A DNA stretch of 36,938 nucleotides, from positions 66,010-102,947 of the forward strand of contig NZ_LR130835.1 in the NCBI RefSeq assembly GCF_900626145.1. Direction: 5' to 3'. The notes under the pieces were generated by a model. That model made no database searches. It was not told where the DNA came from and saw only the letters and a program-made list of their open reading frames with translations. The position numbers were made by a program, and so were the translations under genes. Shown piece after piece: positions 23,445 through 31,261 of the stretch; within the stretch, counting starts at the first letter, position 1, and each line of letters begins with the position of its first letter. The DNA comes from Intestinimonas timonensis. Lineage in GTDB: Bacteria > Bacillota > Clostridia > Oscillospirales > Oscillospiraceae.

Positions 23445-24664
23445 AGCGGGAGGACATCAGCGACGCCATGGCCCACATTGGCGACGACCTCATCGAGGAG
23501 GCCGACGCCATCCGGGGCGCTGGAGGCGTGAGGCGGAACCATTGGAAGGGCTGGGCCGCCCTGGCGGCCTGCGCCGGGGTGGTGCTCTTCGGGGCAGTCC
23601 GCTGGGTCAGCAGTCCGGCGGAGCCAGCTCCCACGTCGGCGGTGGAGACCACCGCCCCGCTGGAGAGCACGGCTCCGGTGGGGACGTCTCCGCCCCCCGT
23701 CACCCCCGTCCCCACGGTGGACGGCCTGCCCATGCTCACCATCGAGCTGGGGGAGACGGGCATGGGTTTTGAGGGCTACATGGCCTACCACATCTCCGAG
23801 CTGGTGAACGGCAACCCCTGGACGGAAGAGGCCGGGCTCACCACTCTGCCGGTCTATGCGAATCCGCTGGAGCTGGATGCATACGGACAGCCGGTGGAGG
23901 ACCGAGATGCCATGGAGGCTGCCTTGCGAGAGGTGGCGGACCGCCTGGGTATGGAGGGGGCGGAGATCGAGGAGACCGACTGGGGGACACTGGTCATCCC
24001 GGGGGAGGGACTCACCCTGGATGTGAGCAGTACCCTGCCCGTCACCCTCGAGTTCGAGCCCACGCGCGCCCTGCCGGAGGGGTATGACTTCGGCTATCAC
24101 GCCCCCCATGACGCCATGGCGGCAGCGGGTGAATACCTGATGGAGACCTATGCCGCCCTACTGGACATGGAAATGCCCACTCTCAGTCTCTGGGGCGGTG
24201 ATTACAACATCTACCGGGAGCAGGGCTATCAGATCGAGGTATATGAGGGGGCTGGGGACCTGACCGAGCAGCTGGTGGGGTACCATTTCCGCCGGGTCGC
24301 CTTCTACCCGGACGAGGAGGGGCGGCTGTGGATGGTCCGGTTCTATCTGGCCGACCTCTCCGAAAAGCTGGGGGACTATCCCGTCATCACGGTAGAGGAG
24401 GCAGAGACCCTACTGGGAGAGGGCCGCTACATTACCAGTGTGCCCTATGAGTTGCCGGGGCTGGAGTACGTGGAGAAGGTGGAGCTGGTCTACCGGGACG
24501 GGGCGCTGGAGGGCTGCTGGATGCCCTACTACCGCTTCTACGTCCGGCTTCCGGAGGAGGCGGAGGAGGACGGCCTCCAGACCTTCGGCGCCTATTACGT
24601 GCCGGCGGTGGAGGGGCGCTTCCTCACCAACCTGCCGGTGTGGGACGGCTCCTTCGACACCTGA
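23441..24664 (+). CDS. Membrane-anchored protein, probable anti-sigma partner
   Basis: 407 residues, overlapping the sigma gene by four bases. The N-terminal cytoplasmic ~35 residues (MKREDISDAMAHIGDDLIEEA) have the helical, acidic look of a sigma-binding segment. One transmembrane helix follows (WAALAACAGVVLFGAVRW, about 37-54), then a Pro/Thr/Ser-rich linker of ~35 residues and a ~310-residue extracellular domain with no recognised motif. Topology and coupling to an ECF-like sigma factor suggest an anti-sigma factor whose outer domain senses something at the cell surface. No zinc-binding (ZAS) motif is seen. The start is ATG 23441; upstream sequence in this frame overlaps the sigma gene and is not coding. 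Confidence 0.7.
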   Translation: MKREDISDAMAHIGDDLIEEADAIRGAGGVRRNHWKGWAALAACAGVVLFGAVRWVSSPAEPAPTSAVETTAPLESTAPVGTSPPPVTPVPTVDGLPMLTIELGETGMGFEGYMAYHISELVNGNPWTEEAGLTTLPVYANPLELDAYGQPVEDRDAMEAALREVADRLGMEGAEIEETDWGTLVIPGEGLTLDVSSTLPVTLEFEPTRALPEGYDFGYHAPHDAMAAAGEYLMETYAALLDMEMPTLSLWGGDYNIYREQGYQIEVYEGAGDLTEQLVGYHFRRVAFYPDEEGRLWMVRFYLADLSEKLGDYPVITVEEAETLLGEGRYITSVPYELPGLEYVEKVELVYRDGALEGCWMPYYRFYVRLPEEAEEDGLQTFGAYYVPAVEGRFLTNLPVWDGSFDT

Positions 24665-24670
24665 GCAGCA

Positions 24671-24708
24671 AAAGAGCGGGCGGGTCCAGACGGGGCCGCC
24701 CGCTCTTT
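24671..24708. terminator. Bidirectional intrinsic terminator
   Basis: AAAGAGCGGGCGG (24671-24683) pairs perfectly with CCGCCCGCTCTTT (24696-24708) between the convergent anti-sigma and spmB genes. Confidence 0.8.
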
Positions 24709-24709
24709 G

Positions 24710-25234
24710 TCATGCGGGGAAACAGAGTCGAACCGCCCAGGCGGCGGCGACGAAGCCTGCCAGGTCGGCGCACAGGGCGGCGGGGACAGCATACCGGGTC
24801 TTTTTGATGCCGGCGGCGCTGAAGTAGACGGCAATGGTATAGAAGGTGGTCTCGGTGGAGCCCAGCATCACCGCTGCCGTCCGCCCGATAGTGGAGTCGG
24901 GGCCGTAGGTGCGGATGAGGTCAGCCCCTACTCCCAGAGCGGCGCTGCCGCTCACAGGCCGCACCAGCAGCAGGGCTACCGTTTCCGGCGGGATTCCCAG
25001 CCGCTCCAGCACCGGAGCCAGCAGCCCCGCCAGCAGCTCCAGGGCGCCGGAGGCCCGGAGCATCCACACCGCCGTCAGCAGGGCAATGAGAGCGGGCACG
25101 ATGCGGATAAGGACCCCCAAACCGTCGGCTGCTCCGGTGAGAAGGGCGTCATACACGTCCACACGACGCCACAGGCCCAGCAGAGCCGCCCCCGCCAGCA
25201 AAAGGGGGACGGTGAGTTCCAATACCTCCATCAT
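24710..25234 (-). CDS. spmB: Spore maturation protein B
   Basis: 174 residues, close to the family length. A membrane protein of the nucleoside-recognition (Gate) domain family; SpmA and SpmB are needed for full spore-core dehydration in Bacillus. Hydrophobic segments run through the protein, with family-typical LLVRPVSGSAALGV and GSTETTFYTIAVYFSAAGIKKTRYA. The start is the first of two ATG codons at 25234; its ATGA overlaps the spmA stop, implying coupled translation. The frame is open further upstream inside spmA but lacks an SD. It marks the organism as a spore-former or recent descendant of one. Confidence 0.92.
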   Translation of the reverse strand: MMEVLELTVPLLLAGAALLGLWRRVDVYDALLTGAADGLGVLIRIVPALIALLTAVWMLRASGALELLAGLLAPVLERLGIPPETVALLLVRPVSGSAALGVGADLIRTYGPDSTIGRTAAVMLGSTETTFYTIAVYFSAAGIKKTRYAVPAALCADLAGFVAAAWAVRLCFPA

Positions 25235-25806
25235 TCGTCCCTCCACAGCCGTGCGAAAAGCCGGGCGGCCAGGATGCCCACCGTTACCGACAGGGCCGAG
25301 GCCAGCCACACCGCCGGAAGGATATCAAAGGGAGCAGTGCTCCCCGCCCCTGCCCGCACAGCCGCTACCGTGGTGGGAATGAGCTGAATGGAGGCGGTGT
25401 TGCACACAACCAGCATGCACAGGGCGTCAGAGGCCACCCCAGACGAGCGGCGGCTCATGCGCCGGGCGGCGTCCAATCCCAGAGGTGTGGCGGCGTTACC
25501 CAGACCCAGCAGGTTGGCCGACACATTGGCCGAGATGGCATCCATCACGCCGCTGTCTCGGGCGAAATCCGGGTAGAGCCGGCCCAGCACCGGCCGCAGC
25601 AGCCGGGAGAGCCAACCCATGGCTCCCGCACGGCGCAGCACCTCCATGACCCCCATCCACAGACACAGCGCCCCCGCCATTCCGAGACACAACTCCACCC
25701 CGGCGGAGGCCCCCTCCGTGGCGGCGGAGGCCACCTCTGAACCCCGACCGGTGGCCAGAGCGCACACCAGCGAGACAACCACCATTCCTGCCCATATTCC
25801 AGACAT
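25231..25806 (-). CDS. spmA: Spore maturation protein A
   Basis: 191 residues; the first half of the spmAB pair. Conserved features are the opening IWAGMVVVSLVCALATGRG, ELCLGMAGALCLWMGVMEVL, ANVSANLLGLGNAATPLGLDA and VCNTASIQLIPTT, all typical of SpmA. Several membrane segments. The ATG at 25806 has AAGGA about 8 bases upstream; TTG two codons earlier (25812) is an alternative. The last bases overlap spmB. No strong sigma-A promoter is seen upstream in the 215-bp gap shared with abrB; expression from a sporulation sigma factor would be expected but was not resolved by eye. Confidence 0.92.
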   Translation of the reverse strand: MSGIWAGMVVVSLVCALATGRGSEVASAATEGASAGVELCLGMAGALCLWMGVMEVLRRAGAMGWLSRLLRPVLGRLYPDFARDSGVMDAISANVSANLLGLGNAATPLGLDAARRMSRRSSGVASDALCMLVVCNTASIQLIPTTVAAVRAGAGSTAPFDILPAVWLASALSVTVGILAARLFARLWRDE

Positions 25807-25923
25807 TGCCAATCCTTAGCCCTCCCCTCACCCAGAAATCTATGCCCGAATGAGCCAAAACATATCCGAAACCCACCATTTCCGTAGGATAGACATATTT
25901 TTACCCTGATTTCCATATTCTGA

Positions 25924-25951
25924 TTGACTTTTCTATACAATATGTTATAAT
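25924..25951 (+). promoter_or_regulatory. Sigma-A promoter of the abrB-like gene
   Basis: TTGACT (25924-25929), a 16-bp spacer and TATAAT (25946-25951) preceded by TGT (extended -10), in an AT-rich stretch. Confidence 0.75.
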
Positions 25952-26021
25952 ACATGACAGATATTGGTCCGGAAGCGCGTTTATGCGCCGCCATTATCTG
26001 GGAAGGAGCTAAAACAGAACT

Positions 26022-26264
26022 ATGAAATCGACCGGGATCGTACGGAAAGTTGACGAACTGGGACGGATCGTGCTCCCTATTGAGCTGCGACGCACCCTCG
26101 ACATTGCAGAAAAGGACTCCCTGGAGATCTACGTGGATGGGGCCTCCATTGTCCTGAAAAAGTACCAGCCTGCCTGTATTTTCTGCGATGATGCCAAAGA
26201 TGTCATCAATTTTAAGGGTAAAAACGTGTGCCCGAACTGCATTCGCGAGCTCATGAATAAATGA
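26022..26264 (+). CDS. abrB: AbrB-family transition-state regulator
   Basis: 80 residues. The N-terminal swapped-hairpin DNA-binding domain (MKSTGIVRKVDELGRIVLPIELRRTL to about residue 48) is unmistakably AbrB/SpoVT-like. The C-terminal part has four cysteines spaced C52-x2-C55 and C70-x2-C73, which could hold a zinc ion; this short treble-clef-like tail is seen in AbrB paralogues of Clostridia and differs from the Bacillus AbrB C-terminus. AbrB proteins repress post-exponential and sporulation genes. The SD (GGAAGGAG) is about 13 bases from the ATG, a little far. In Bacillus subtilis, abrB also neighbours rsmI and trmN6, which supports orthology. The exact paralogue type (AbrB or another member) is less certain. 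Confidence 0.88.
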   Translation: MKSTGIVRKVDELGRIVLPIELRRTLDIAEKDSLEIYVDGASIVLKKYQPACIFCDDAKDVINFKGKNVCPNCIRELMNK

Positions 26265-26288
26265 GTTCTGAGTCCTTTTCCCGTGGAC

Positions 26289-26328
26289 AAAAAAATCCGG
26301 AGCGGCCATCGCCGCTCCGGATTTTTTT
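26289..26328. terminator. Bidirectional intrinsic terminator
   Basis: An 18-bp perfect stem: seven A then TCCGGAGCGGC (26289-26306) against the complement ending in seven T (26311-26328). It lies after abrB and beyond the convergent rsmI. The remaining ~150 bases before the rsmI stop are AT-rich with no recognised feature. Confidence 0.9.
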
Positions 26329-26482
26329 ACGTAGATGTTACATAAGAAATAATTTTTCGTGTCCGAATGGTTTCGGCCGAAATCGACACGCAGCCAAATG
26401 GTCTTTCGTATCCGGAGTTATATTGCGGATTGTATATACAAATGGTATATGCATGATAACCAAGAAATTACAAAAAAGGAAC

Positions 26483-27334
26483 TCAATCGACGCGATCCGA
26501 CGTGCCTTTGCCCAAAGCAAGGTCGTAAAGAGCCTTGCGGGGCAGTCCCAGCTCCGCGGCGGCCTGCCGGGCGGCGTCCCGGAGAGAGGCACCGGAGGCC
26601 CGCAGCTCCTCCACACGGAGAAGGCCTGTCTCCAGGGTGGGGACATTTTCGGCTGCGGGAGCTCCGCCCTCCACCACCAGCACAAACTCTCCCTTGGGGG
26701 GATTTGCCTCATACCAAGTCACCGCTTCACCCAGGGTGGTGCGGCGAATCTCCTCGTGGAGCTTGGTGAGCTCCCGACACAGGGCGATGCGCCGGTCCGG
26801 GCCGAAGGTGTCCAGCAGGTCGGCCAGGGTGGCCTGGAGCTTATGGGGCGCTTCATAGAAGAGCATGGTCCGGGTCTCGCCCTTCAGCTCCTCTAGATGG
26901 GCCCGGCGGTTTTTCTTGTTCATGGCCAGAAAGCCCTCGAAGGTGAAGCGCCCCGTGGGCAGTCCGGAGGCGGCCAGGGCGGTGATGAGGGCGCAGGGGC
27001 CGGGGATGGAGACCACGGGGATGTCCGCCTGGGCGCACTGGCGGACCAGGTCCTCTCCGGGGTCGCTGATGGCCGGGGTGCCGGCGTCGGTGACCAGGGC
27101 GCAGCTCTCCCCGGCCATGAGACGGCTCAGAACGGCGGCGCCGCTCTCACCGGTGTTGTGGCGGTAATAGCTCACCATGGGCTTTTTGAGGCCCAGGTGG
27201 TTGAGCAGCTTCAAAGTCACACGGGTGTCCTCGGCGGCAATGAAGTCGGCCTCGGTCAGAGTGTCGGCCATCCGGGCCGAAATATCCCCCAGATTGCCGA
27301 TGGGGGTGGGGACAAGGTAGAGGGTTCCGGGCAT
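26483..27334 (-). CDS. rsmI: 16S rRNA (cytidine-1402-2'-O)-methyltransferase RsmI
   Basis: 283 residues, full length. It uses SAM to methylate the 2'-OH of C1402 in the decoding centre. Signatures of the tetrapyrrole-methylase-type fold are clear: LYLVPTPIGNLGDIS, AAEDTRVT, LVTDAGTPAISDPG, SIPGPCALITALAASGLP and FYEAPHKL. The C-terminal extension (about 230-283) is a helical region seen in many RsmI proteins. SD AGGAGG precedes ATG 27334. It lies 52 bp after trmN6 and is probably co-transcribed with it. No promoter is seen in the short gap. Confidence 0.95.
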   Translation of the reverse strand: MPGTLYLVPTPIGNLGDISARMADTLTEADFIAAEDTRVTLKLLNHLGLKKPMVSYYRHNTGESGAAVLSRLMAGESCALVTDAGTPAISDPGEDLVRQCAQADIPVVSIPGPCALITALAASGLPTGRFTFEGFLAMNKKNRRAHLEELKGETRTMLFYEAPHKLQATLADLLDTFGPDRRIALCRELTKLHEEIRRTTLGEAVTWYEANPPKGEFVLVVEGGAPAAENVPTLETGLLRVEELRASGASLRDAARQAAAELGLPRKALYDLALGKGTSDRVD

Positions 27335-27386
27335 GATGGTGCCTCCTGTATATAGATCTTCTGCCTGTGCGGCAGGCAGAGCGGGA

Positions 27387-28043
27387 TCACCGGGCGGGTG
27401 GCGGGGGCGTTTGCAGCAGGGTGGGCAGCACCTCCAGTCCGGGGCGGCCCTGGCGCACCGCCTCCACCAGGGCGGCGGAGGGGGGCGTGGAGAGGCTGTG
27501 CTGGAGGAGTGCCATGCGCTTGGGTTCCAGGCTGTTTTCCCGCAGGGCGGCGAAGAGGTCGGGCAGGCGCTCCGGACGGTGGACCAGGGCGAACCGCCCG
27601 CCGGGCCGGGTCAGGTACCCGGCGGCGGCGCACAGCTCCGTGAGGGTACACCCCTCCTCGCTGCGGGCCGGTCCCCCGGACTTCCCCGCCCCGGTGGGGA
27701 ACCAGGGGGGATTGGAGATCACCAGGTCGAAGGCGTTGGCGGGAAAGAGCCGCCGGTCCCGCAGGTCCCCGGTGACCACCCGGGCATCCAGGACGTTTCG
27801 GGCAAAGGTCTGCCGGGCCACATCGGCGGCGGCGGGGGAGACCTCCACCCCCGTGAGGGAGAGGCTCTCCTCCCGGTCCAGCAGCAGCAGGCCCAGCACC
27901 CCCGAGCCGCAGCCCAGGTCACACACCTTCCACCGGCGGCGCACCGTGGCGAACCGGCCCAGGGCCAGGCTGTCACCCCCCAGAGGAAAGCAGTCCTCCG
28001 TCACGAGGAGGGTATAGCGGCCCAGCCGCTCCGTCCGCTCCAT
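27387..28043 (-). CDS. trmN6: tRNA1(Val) adenine-37 N6-methyltransferase-like protein (TrmN6/YabB)
   Basis: 218 residues. Class I SAM-binding fold: motif I DLGCGSGVLG (42-51), GVEVSP (about 65-70), and the N6-adenine catalytic motif NPPWF (111-115). The family methylates A37 of tRNA-Val in E. coli; the substrate in this organism is inferred. The gene order trmN6-rsmI beside abrB matches Bacillus subtilis (yabB-rsmI-abrB). SD AAAGGAGG is upstream. It is divergent from the GNAT gene across 55 bp. Confidence 0.85.
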   Translation of the reverse strand: MERTERLGRYTLLVTEDCFPLGGDSLALGRFATVRRRWKVCDLGCGSGVLGLLLLDREESLSLTGVEVSPAAADVARQTFARNVLDARVVTGDLRDRRLFPANAFDLVISNPPWFPTGAGKSGGPARSEEGCTLTELCAAAGYLTRPGGRFALVHRPERLPDLFAALRENSLEPKRMALLQHSLSTPPSAALVEAVRQGRPGLEVLPTLLQTPPPPAR

Positions 28044-28098
28044 GGCCCCCGGCCTCCTTTTGTGCTAAAATGAGGAAAACGAGAAAAGGAATGATAGC

Positions 28099-28857
28099 AT
28101 GGACATCCGCGCCGTCACCGTCCTGAATCCGGGAGGGTCCGCCGGCTTGCCCGGCGGCTTTCAGGCCTGGGAGGGAGGCCGGTTGGTGGGCTCCCTCACC
28201 CTCTTTGCCCCTCTGGGCCACACCGCCGAGGTGAGCGCCTTCGTCCCCACGGAGCACCGGCGGAGGGGAATCTTCTCCGCCCTCCTGGCGGAGGCGGAGA
28301 CCGCCTGCTGGGACTATGGGGCAAAGCGGCTCCTCTTCGTCTGCGGCGGGGAGAGCGGCGACGGCCAAGCGGTGGCCACCCACTGGGGGCTGGCTCTGGA
28401 CCACAGCGAGTACGTGCTGGTGTGCAAAGGGCCGCGGCCGGAGGGGAGGAAAGACCCCGCCCTGCGGCTGGCCGGTCCCCGGGACCTGGAGCAGGTGGCC
28501 GCCCTTACGGGGGCGGCCTTCGGCGACACCCCGGCGGAGGCCCTTTCTCTGGCGGAAAACACCCTCTCCGACCCGGCCCGGCAGTGCTGGGGCCTCTGGG
28601 AGGAAGGGCGGCTCATTGCCGCGGCCGGGGTGGGCCCGGCGGCGGAGGGGCTGTCCATTTACAGTGTGGCGGTGGACCCCGCCCGGCAGGGACAGGGCCT
28701 GGGGCGGCGGCTCATGGCCGGTCTGCTGGGCGTCCTGCCCCGGGACAGGACCCTGGTGGTGGAGGTGGACAGCGGGAATCTCCCTGCCCGGGCCCTCTAT
28801 GCCGCCTTCGGTTTCAGAGAGACCCGGCGGCAGGACTATTTTGCCCGCGGTCTGTGA
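28099..28857 (+). CDS. Double-domain GNAT N-acetyltransferase
   Basis: 252 residues with two GNAT modules in tandem. The first (about 1-115) carries the acetyl-CoA loop in FVPTEHRRRGIFSALL but has a degenerate core. The second (about 120-252) has a clear VDPARQGQGLGRRLM loop and the C-terminal VDSGNLPARALYAAFGFRETRR. GNAT enzymes acetylate amines of proteins, amino acids or drugs; the acceptor cannot be told from sequence. An extended -10 (TGCTAAAAT) sits just upstream, without an obvious -35. Its 3' end overlaps the convergent NUDIX gene by 44 bp. Confidence 0.85.
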   Translation: MDIRAVTVLNPGGSAGLPGGFQAWEGGRLVGSLTLFAPLGHTAEVSAFVPTEHRRRGIFSALLAEAETACWDYGAKRLLFVCGGESGDGQAVATHWGLALDHSEYVLVCKGPRPEGRKDPALRLAGPRDLEQVAALTGAAFGDTPAEALSLAENTLSDPARQCWGLWEEGRLIAAAGVGPAAEGLSIYSVAVDPARQGQGLGRRLMAGLLGVLPRDRTLVVEVDSGNLPARALYAAFGFRETRRQDYFARGL

Positions 28858-29452
28858 AGTTCCACAGGAGGATGCGGGCGGTGAGGCCCCAGATGGCGTG
28901 ACCCTTGTAGGTCCAGATGGGCACCTGGTGGGTGCCGCCCCGCCAAGGATAGCCCTTAGGAAAGCCGATGAGGTCGTAGGGGAAGTCGGCATCCACCTTG
29001 GGTTCCATGGGGAAATTATAGAGGAGCGGGGGCTGCTCCTGGAAAAAGTCTGCGGGCACCAGAAAGGTCCCCTTTACCTCGGCGGCGCTGGCCTTCATGT
29101 GGACCACGGCGCCGGTGTCCACCTGGGCCAGCACCGGGTGCATGAGGCCGTGGGAGGGCATGAACACATCATCCAGTCGGGCCATGGGCCGGATGGCCGA
29201 GGGGGGAATGGCCAACTCTTCACACGTCTCACGGAGGGCACACTGGGTGGGCGTCTCCCCCTCCTCCATGCGCCCGCCGGGAAAACAGACCTCCCCAGGC
29301 TGCCGCCGCAGGGCGTCGGAGCGGACCTCAAAGAGCAAGTGGAGCTTTCCGTTCCACTCCACCACAGGGACCAGGACGGCGTAGTGGGTGCGCACCCCCA
29401 TGATACCGGGAACACGGTCCAGAAAACGTCCTTCCAACTCGGAAATGGTCAT
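28814..29452 (-). CDS. NUDIX hydrolase, CoA pyrophosphatase type
   Basis: 212 residues. The Nudix box (GGRMEEGE...RETCEELAI, about 60-83) is preceded by QPGEVCFPGG, close to the CoA-specific (NudL/YeaB-type) motif, so it probably splits CoA or oxidised CoA into phosphopantetheine and ADP. The N-terminal helix ISELEGRFLDRVPG is also typical of this subfamily. It follows nrdG by 12 bp with SD AAAGGAGG, so it is likely in the same transcript. The last 44 bp run antisense into the GNAT gene. Confidence 0.85.
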   Translation of the reverse strand: MTISELEGRFLDRVPGIMGVRTHYAVLVPVVEWNGKLHLLFEVRSDALRRQPGEVCFPGGRMEEGETPTQCALRETCEELAIPPSAIRPMARLDDVFMPSHGLMHPVLAQVDTGAVVHMKASAAEVKGTFLVPADFFQEQPPLLYNFPMEPKVDADFPYDLIGFPKGYPWRGGTHQVPIWTYKGHAIWGLTARILLWNFTDRGQNSPAAGSL

Positions 29453-29464
29453 GACTGCCTCCTT

Positions 29465-29992
29465 TTATGACTCCGGGACGGTGAAGTGGGCTAGGGGATC
29501 AGGGCGGCTCCACAGCACCACATGGCCGGCCGCCCGGCTCTGCTTTACGTCGATGAGCCGCTGGTTGGCGCTGCCCCGGAACAGGGCCTCGTAGGACTTC
29601 TCAGAGAGCAGGAAGGGGCCGTCCACCAGTACGTCGGTCTGCTCCAGCAGCGCCAGCGCCCCGGGCAGCTCCCCCTCCAGCAATCTCTCATAAGTATACC
29701 CCGTATAGGTCCACACGTTCAAGCCCCTTTCATGGGCCAGCCGGGCCAGGGCGGCGCAGTCCTCCGCCTGGAGGAAGGGCTCCCCGCCGGAGAGGGTGAG
29801 GCCGTCGGTGAGGGGGTTGCCCGCCATCCGCCGGGCAAGCGCTTCCACCGTCACCTCATGACCACCGGCGGGGTCGTGGGTGTCCGGATTGTGACAGCCG
29901 GGGCAGTGGTGGGGACAGCCCTGGGTGAAGACGGTGAACCGGAGGCCGGGGCCGTCCACGATGGAGTCGGATACCGTATTGGCGATGCGCAT
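29465..29992 (-). CDS. nrdG: Anaerobic ribonucleotide reductase activating protein NrdG
   Basis: 175 residues. A radical-SAM protein: GCPHHCPGCHNP supplies the C-x3-C-x2-C ligands of the [4Fe-4S] cluster, and LTLSGGEPFLQ is the SAM-binding GGE motif. It generates the glycyl radical on NrdD. Start chosen at ATG 29992 (MRIANTVSDSIVDGPG), which matches the family N-terminus; the frame is open to 30109 but crosses a terminator. It is separated from nrdD by a methyltransferase gene and an intrinsic terminator, so its expression may depend on read-through. No promoter fits in the ~20 bp left between terminator and SD. Confidence 0.93.
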   Translation of the reverse strand: MRIANTVSDSIVDGPGLRFTVFTQGCPHHCPGCHNPDTHDPAGGHEVTVEALARRMAGNPLTDGLTLSGGEPFLQAEDCAALARLAHERGLNVWTYTGYTYERLLEGELPGALALLEQTDVLVDGPFLLSEKSYEALFRGSANQRLIDVKQSRAAGHVVLWSRPDPLAHFTVPES

Positions 29993-30013
29993 GACAAAAA
30001 CCTGCCTTCTTTG

Positions 30014-30043
30014 AAAAAACGGGCTGCTTTTGCAGCCCGTTTT
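30014..30043 (-). terminator. Intrinsic terminator between the methyltransferase gene and nrdG
   Basis: AAAACGGGCTGC (30016-30027) pairs with GCAGCCCGTTTT (30032-30043), loop of four. Six T residues follow on the minus strand, directly before the nrdG leader. Confidence 0.8.
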
Positions 30044-30045
30044 AT

Positions 30046-31248
30046 TTATTGGTCGTCCACCACCTGGAAGATGTAGAACTTCAGGTAGAGGGACTGATCG
30101 GCGCCCCACAGCACCGGGTGGTCGGGGGACTGGGTGCGGTACTCCACCTGCCGCAGACGGCGGCGGGCGTCACGGGCGGCCTCCCCGATGGTTTTCGTAA
30201 ACAGCTCCGGGGTCATGAAGTGGGAGCAGGAGCAGGTGGCCAGATAGCCGCCGTTTTTCACCAGCTTGATGCCCCGCAGGTTAATCTCCCGGTAGCCGGT
30301 CACCGCCTTCTTCACCGAGGCCCGGGACTTGGTGAAGGCGGGCGGGTCCAGGATCACCAGGTCGAACCGCTCCCCCTGCTTCTCCAGCGCGGGCAGCAGC
30401 TCGAACACGTCGTGGCACTCAAACCGGACCCGGTCGCTCATGCCGTTGAGCTCCGCGTTGCGGGTGGCCTGGTCCACCCCCAACTGGGAGGCGTCCACTC
30501 CCAGCACCTCCCGGGCGCCGCCCTTGGCGGCGTTGAGGGCGAAGGCTCCGGTGTGGGTGAAGCAGTCCAGCACCTTCCCGCCCTTGGCCAGGGGCTGGAT
30601 GGCCAGACGGTTGTACTTCTGGTCCAGGAAAAAGCCGGTCTTCTGGCCGTCGGCCACGTCCACCTGGTAGCGGACCCCGTTCTCCACGATCTCCACCATG
30701 GGGTCAAAGGGCTCGGACAGGAAGCCCTTCACCCGCTCCATGCCTTCCTTCAGGCGCACCTTGGCGTCGCTGCGCTCGTAGATACCCCGGATGGCGATGC
30801 CGTCCTCGGCCAGGACCTTCACCAGAAGGTCCAGAATGGTCTTTTTCAGCCGGTCGATGCCCAGGGCCAGGGACTCCACCACCAGCACATCGGAGAACTT
30901 GTCCACCACCAGGCCGGGGAGAAAGTCGGCCTCCCCAAAAATCACCCGGCAGGAGGAGGTGTCCACCGTGTCCTTCCGGTAGGCCCAGGCCGCCCGGACC
31001 CGGGACTCCAGAAAGGCCTCGTCGATAACGCTGCCCGGCTTCCGGGACAGGACCCGCACGGCGATGGTGGAGGCCCGGTTCAAAAAGCCCACGCCCAGAG
31101 GATAGCCGTTGTAGTCCTCAATGGCCACCACGTCTCCGTCGGCGGGATCCCCCAGGACCTCACCGATCTCGTTGTCATAGATCCAGGGACCGCCGGCCTT
31201 GAAGGACCGGCCATCCCCCCGCCGCAGGCGGATACTCGCGTCTTTCAT
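30046..31248 (-). CDS. Class I rRNA methyltransferase with PUA domain (RlmI/RlmK-like)
   Basis: 400 residues. An N-terminal PUA RNA-binding domain (SIRLRRGDGRSFKAGGPWIYDNEI) is followed by the RlmI-type fold: a linker beta region, SAM motif LDCFTHTGAFALNAA, VDASQLGV, the catalytic-site motif LDPPAFTKSR and the TCSCSH cysteine motif used by 5-methylcytosine RNA methyltransferases. RlmI methylates C1962 of 23S rRNA in E. coli; the target here is inferred. Start at ATG 31248 (MKDASIR), correctly spaced from AAGGGGA; ATG 31257 abuts the SD. It begins 13 bp after nrdD. Confidence 0.88.
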   Translation of the reverse strand: MKDASIRLRRGDGRSFKAGGPWIYDNEIGEVLGDPADGDVVAIEDYNGYPLGVGFLNRASTIAVRVLSRKPGSVIDEAFLESRVRAAWAYRKDTVDTSSCRVIFGEADFLPGLVVDKFSDVLVVESLALGIDRLKKTILDLLVKVLAEDGIAIRGIYERSDAKVRLKEGMERVKGFLSEPFDPMVEIVENGVRYQVDVADGQKTGFFLDQKYNRLAIQPLAKGGKVLDCFTHTGAFALNAAKGGAREVLGVDASQLGVDQATRNAELNGMSDRVRFECHDVFELLPALEKQGERFDLVILDPPAFTKSRASVKKAVTGYREINLRGIKLVKNGGYLATCSCSHFMTPELFTKTIGEAARDARRRLRQVEYRTQSPDHPVLWGADQSLYLKFYIFQVVDDQ

Positions 31249-31261
31249 CTGTTCCATCCCC

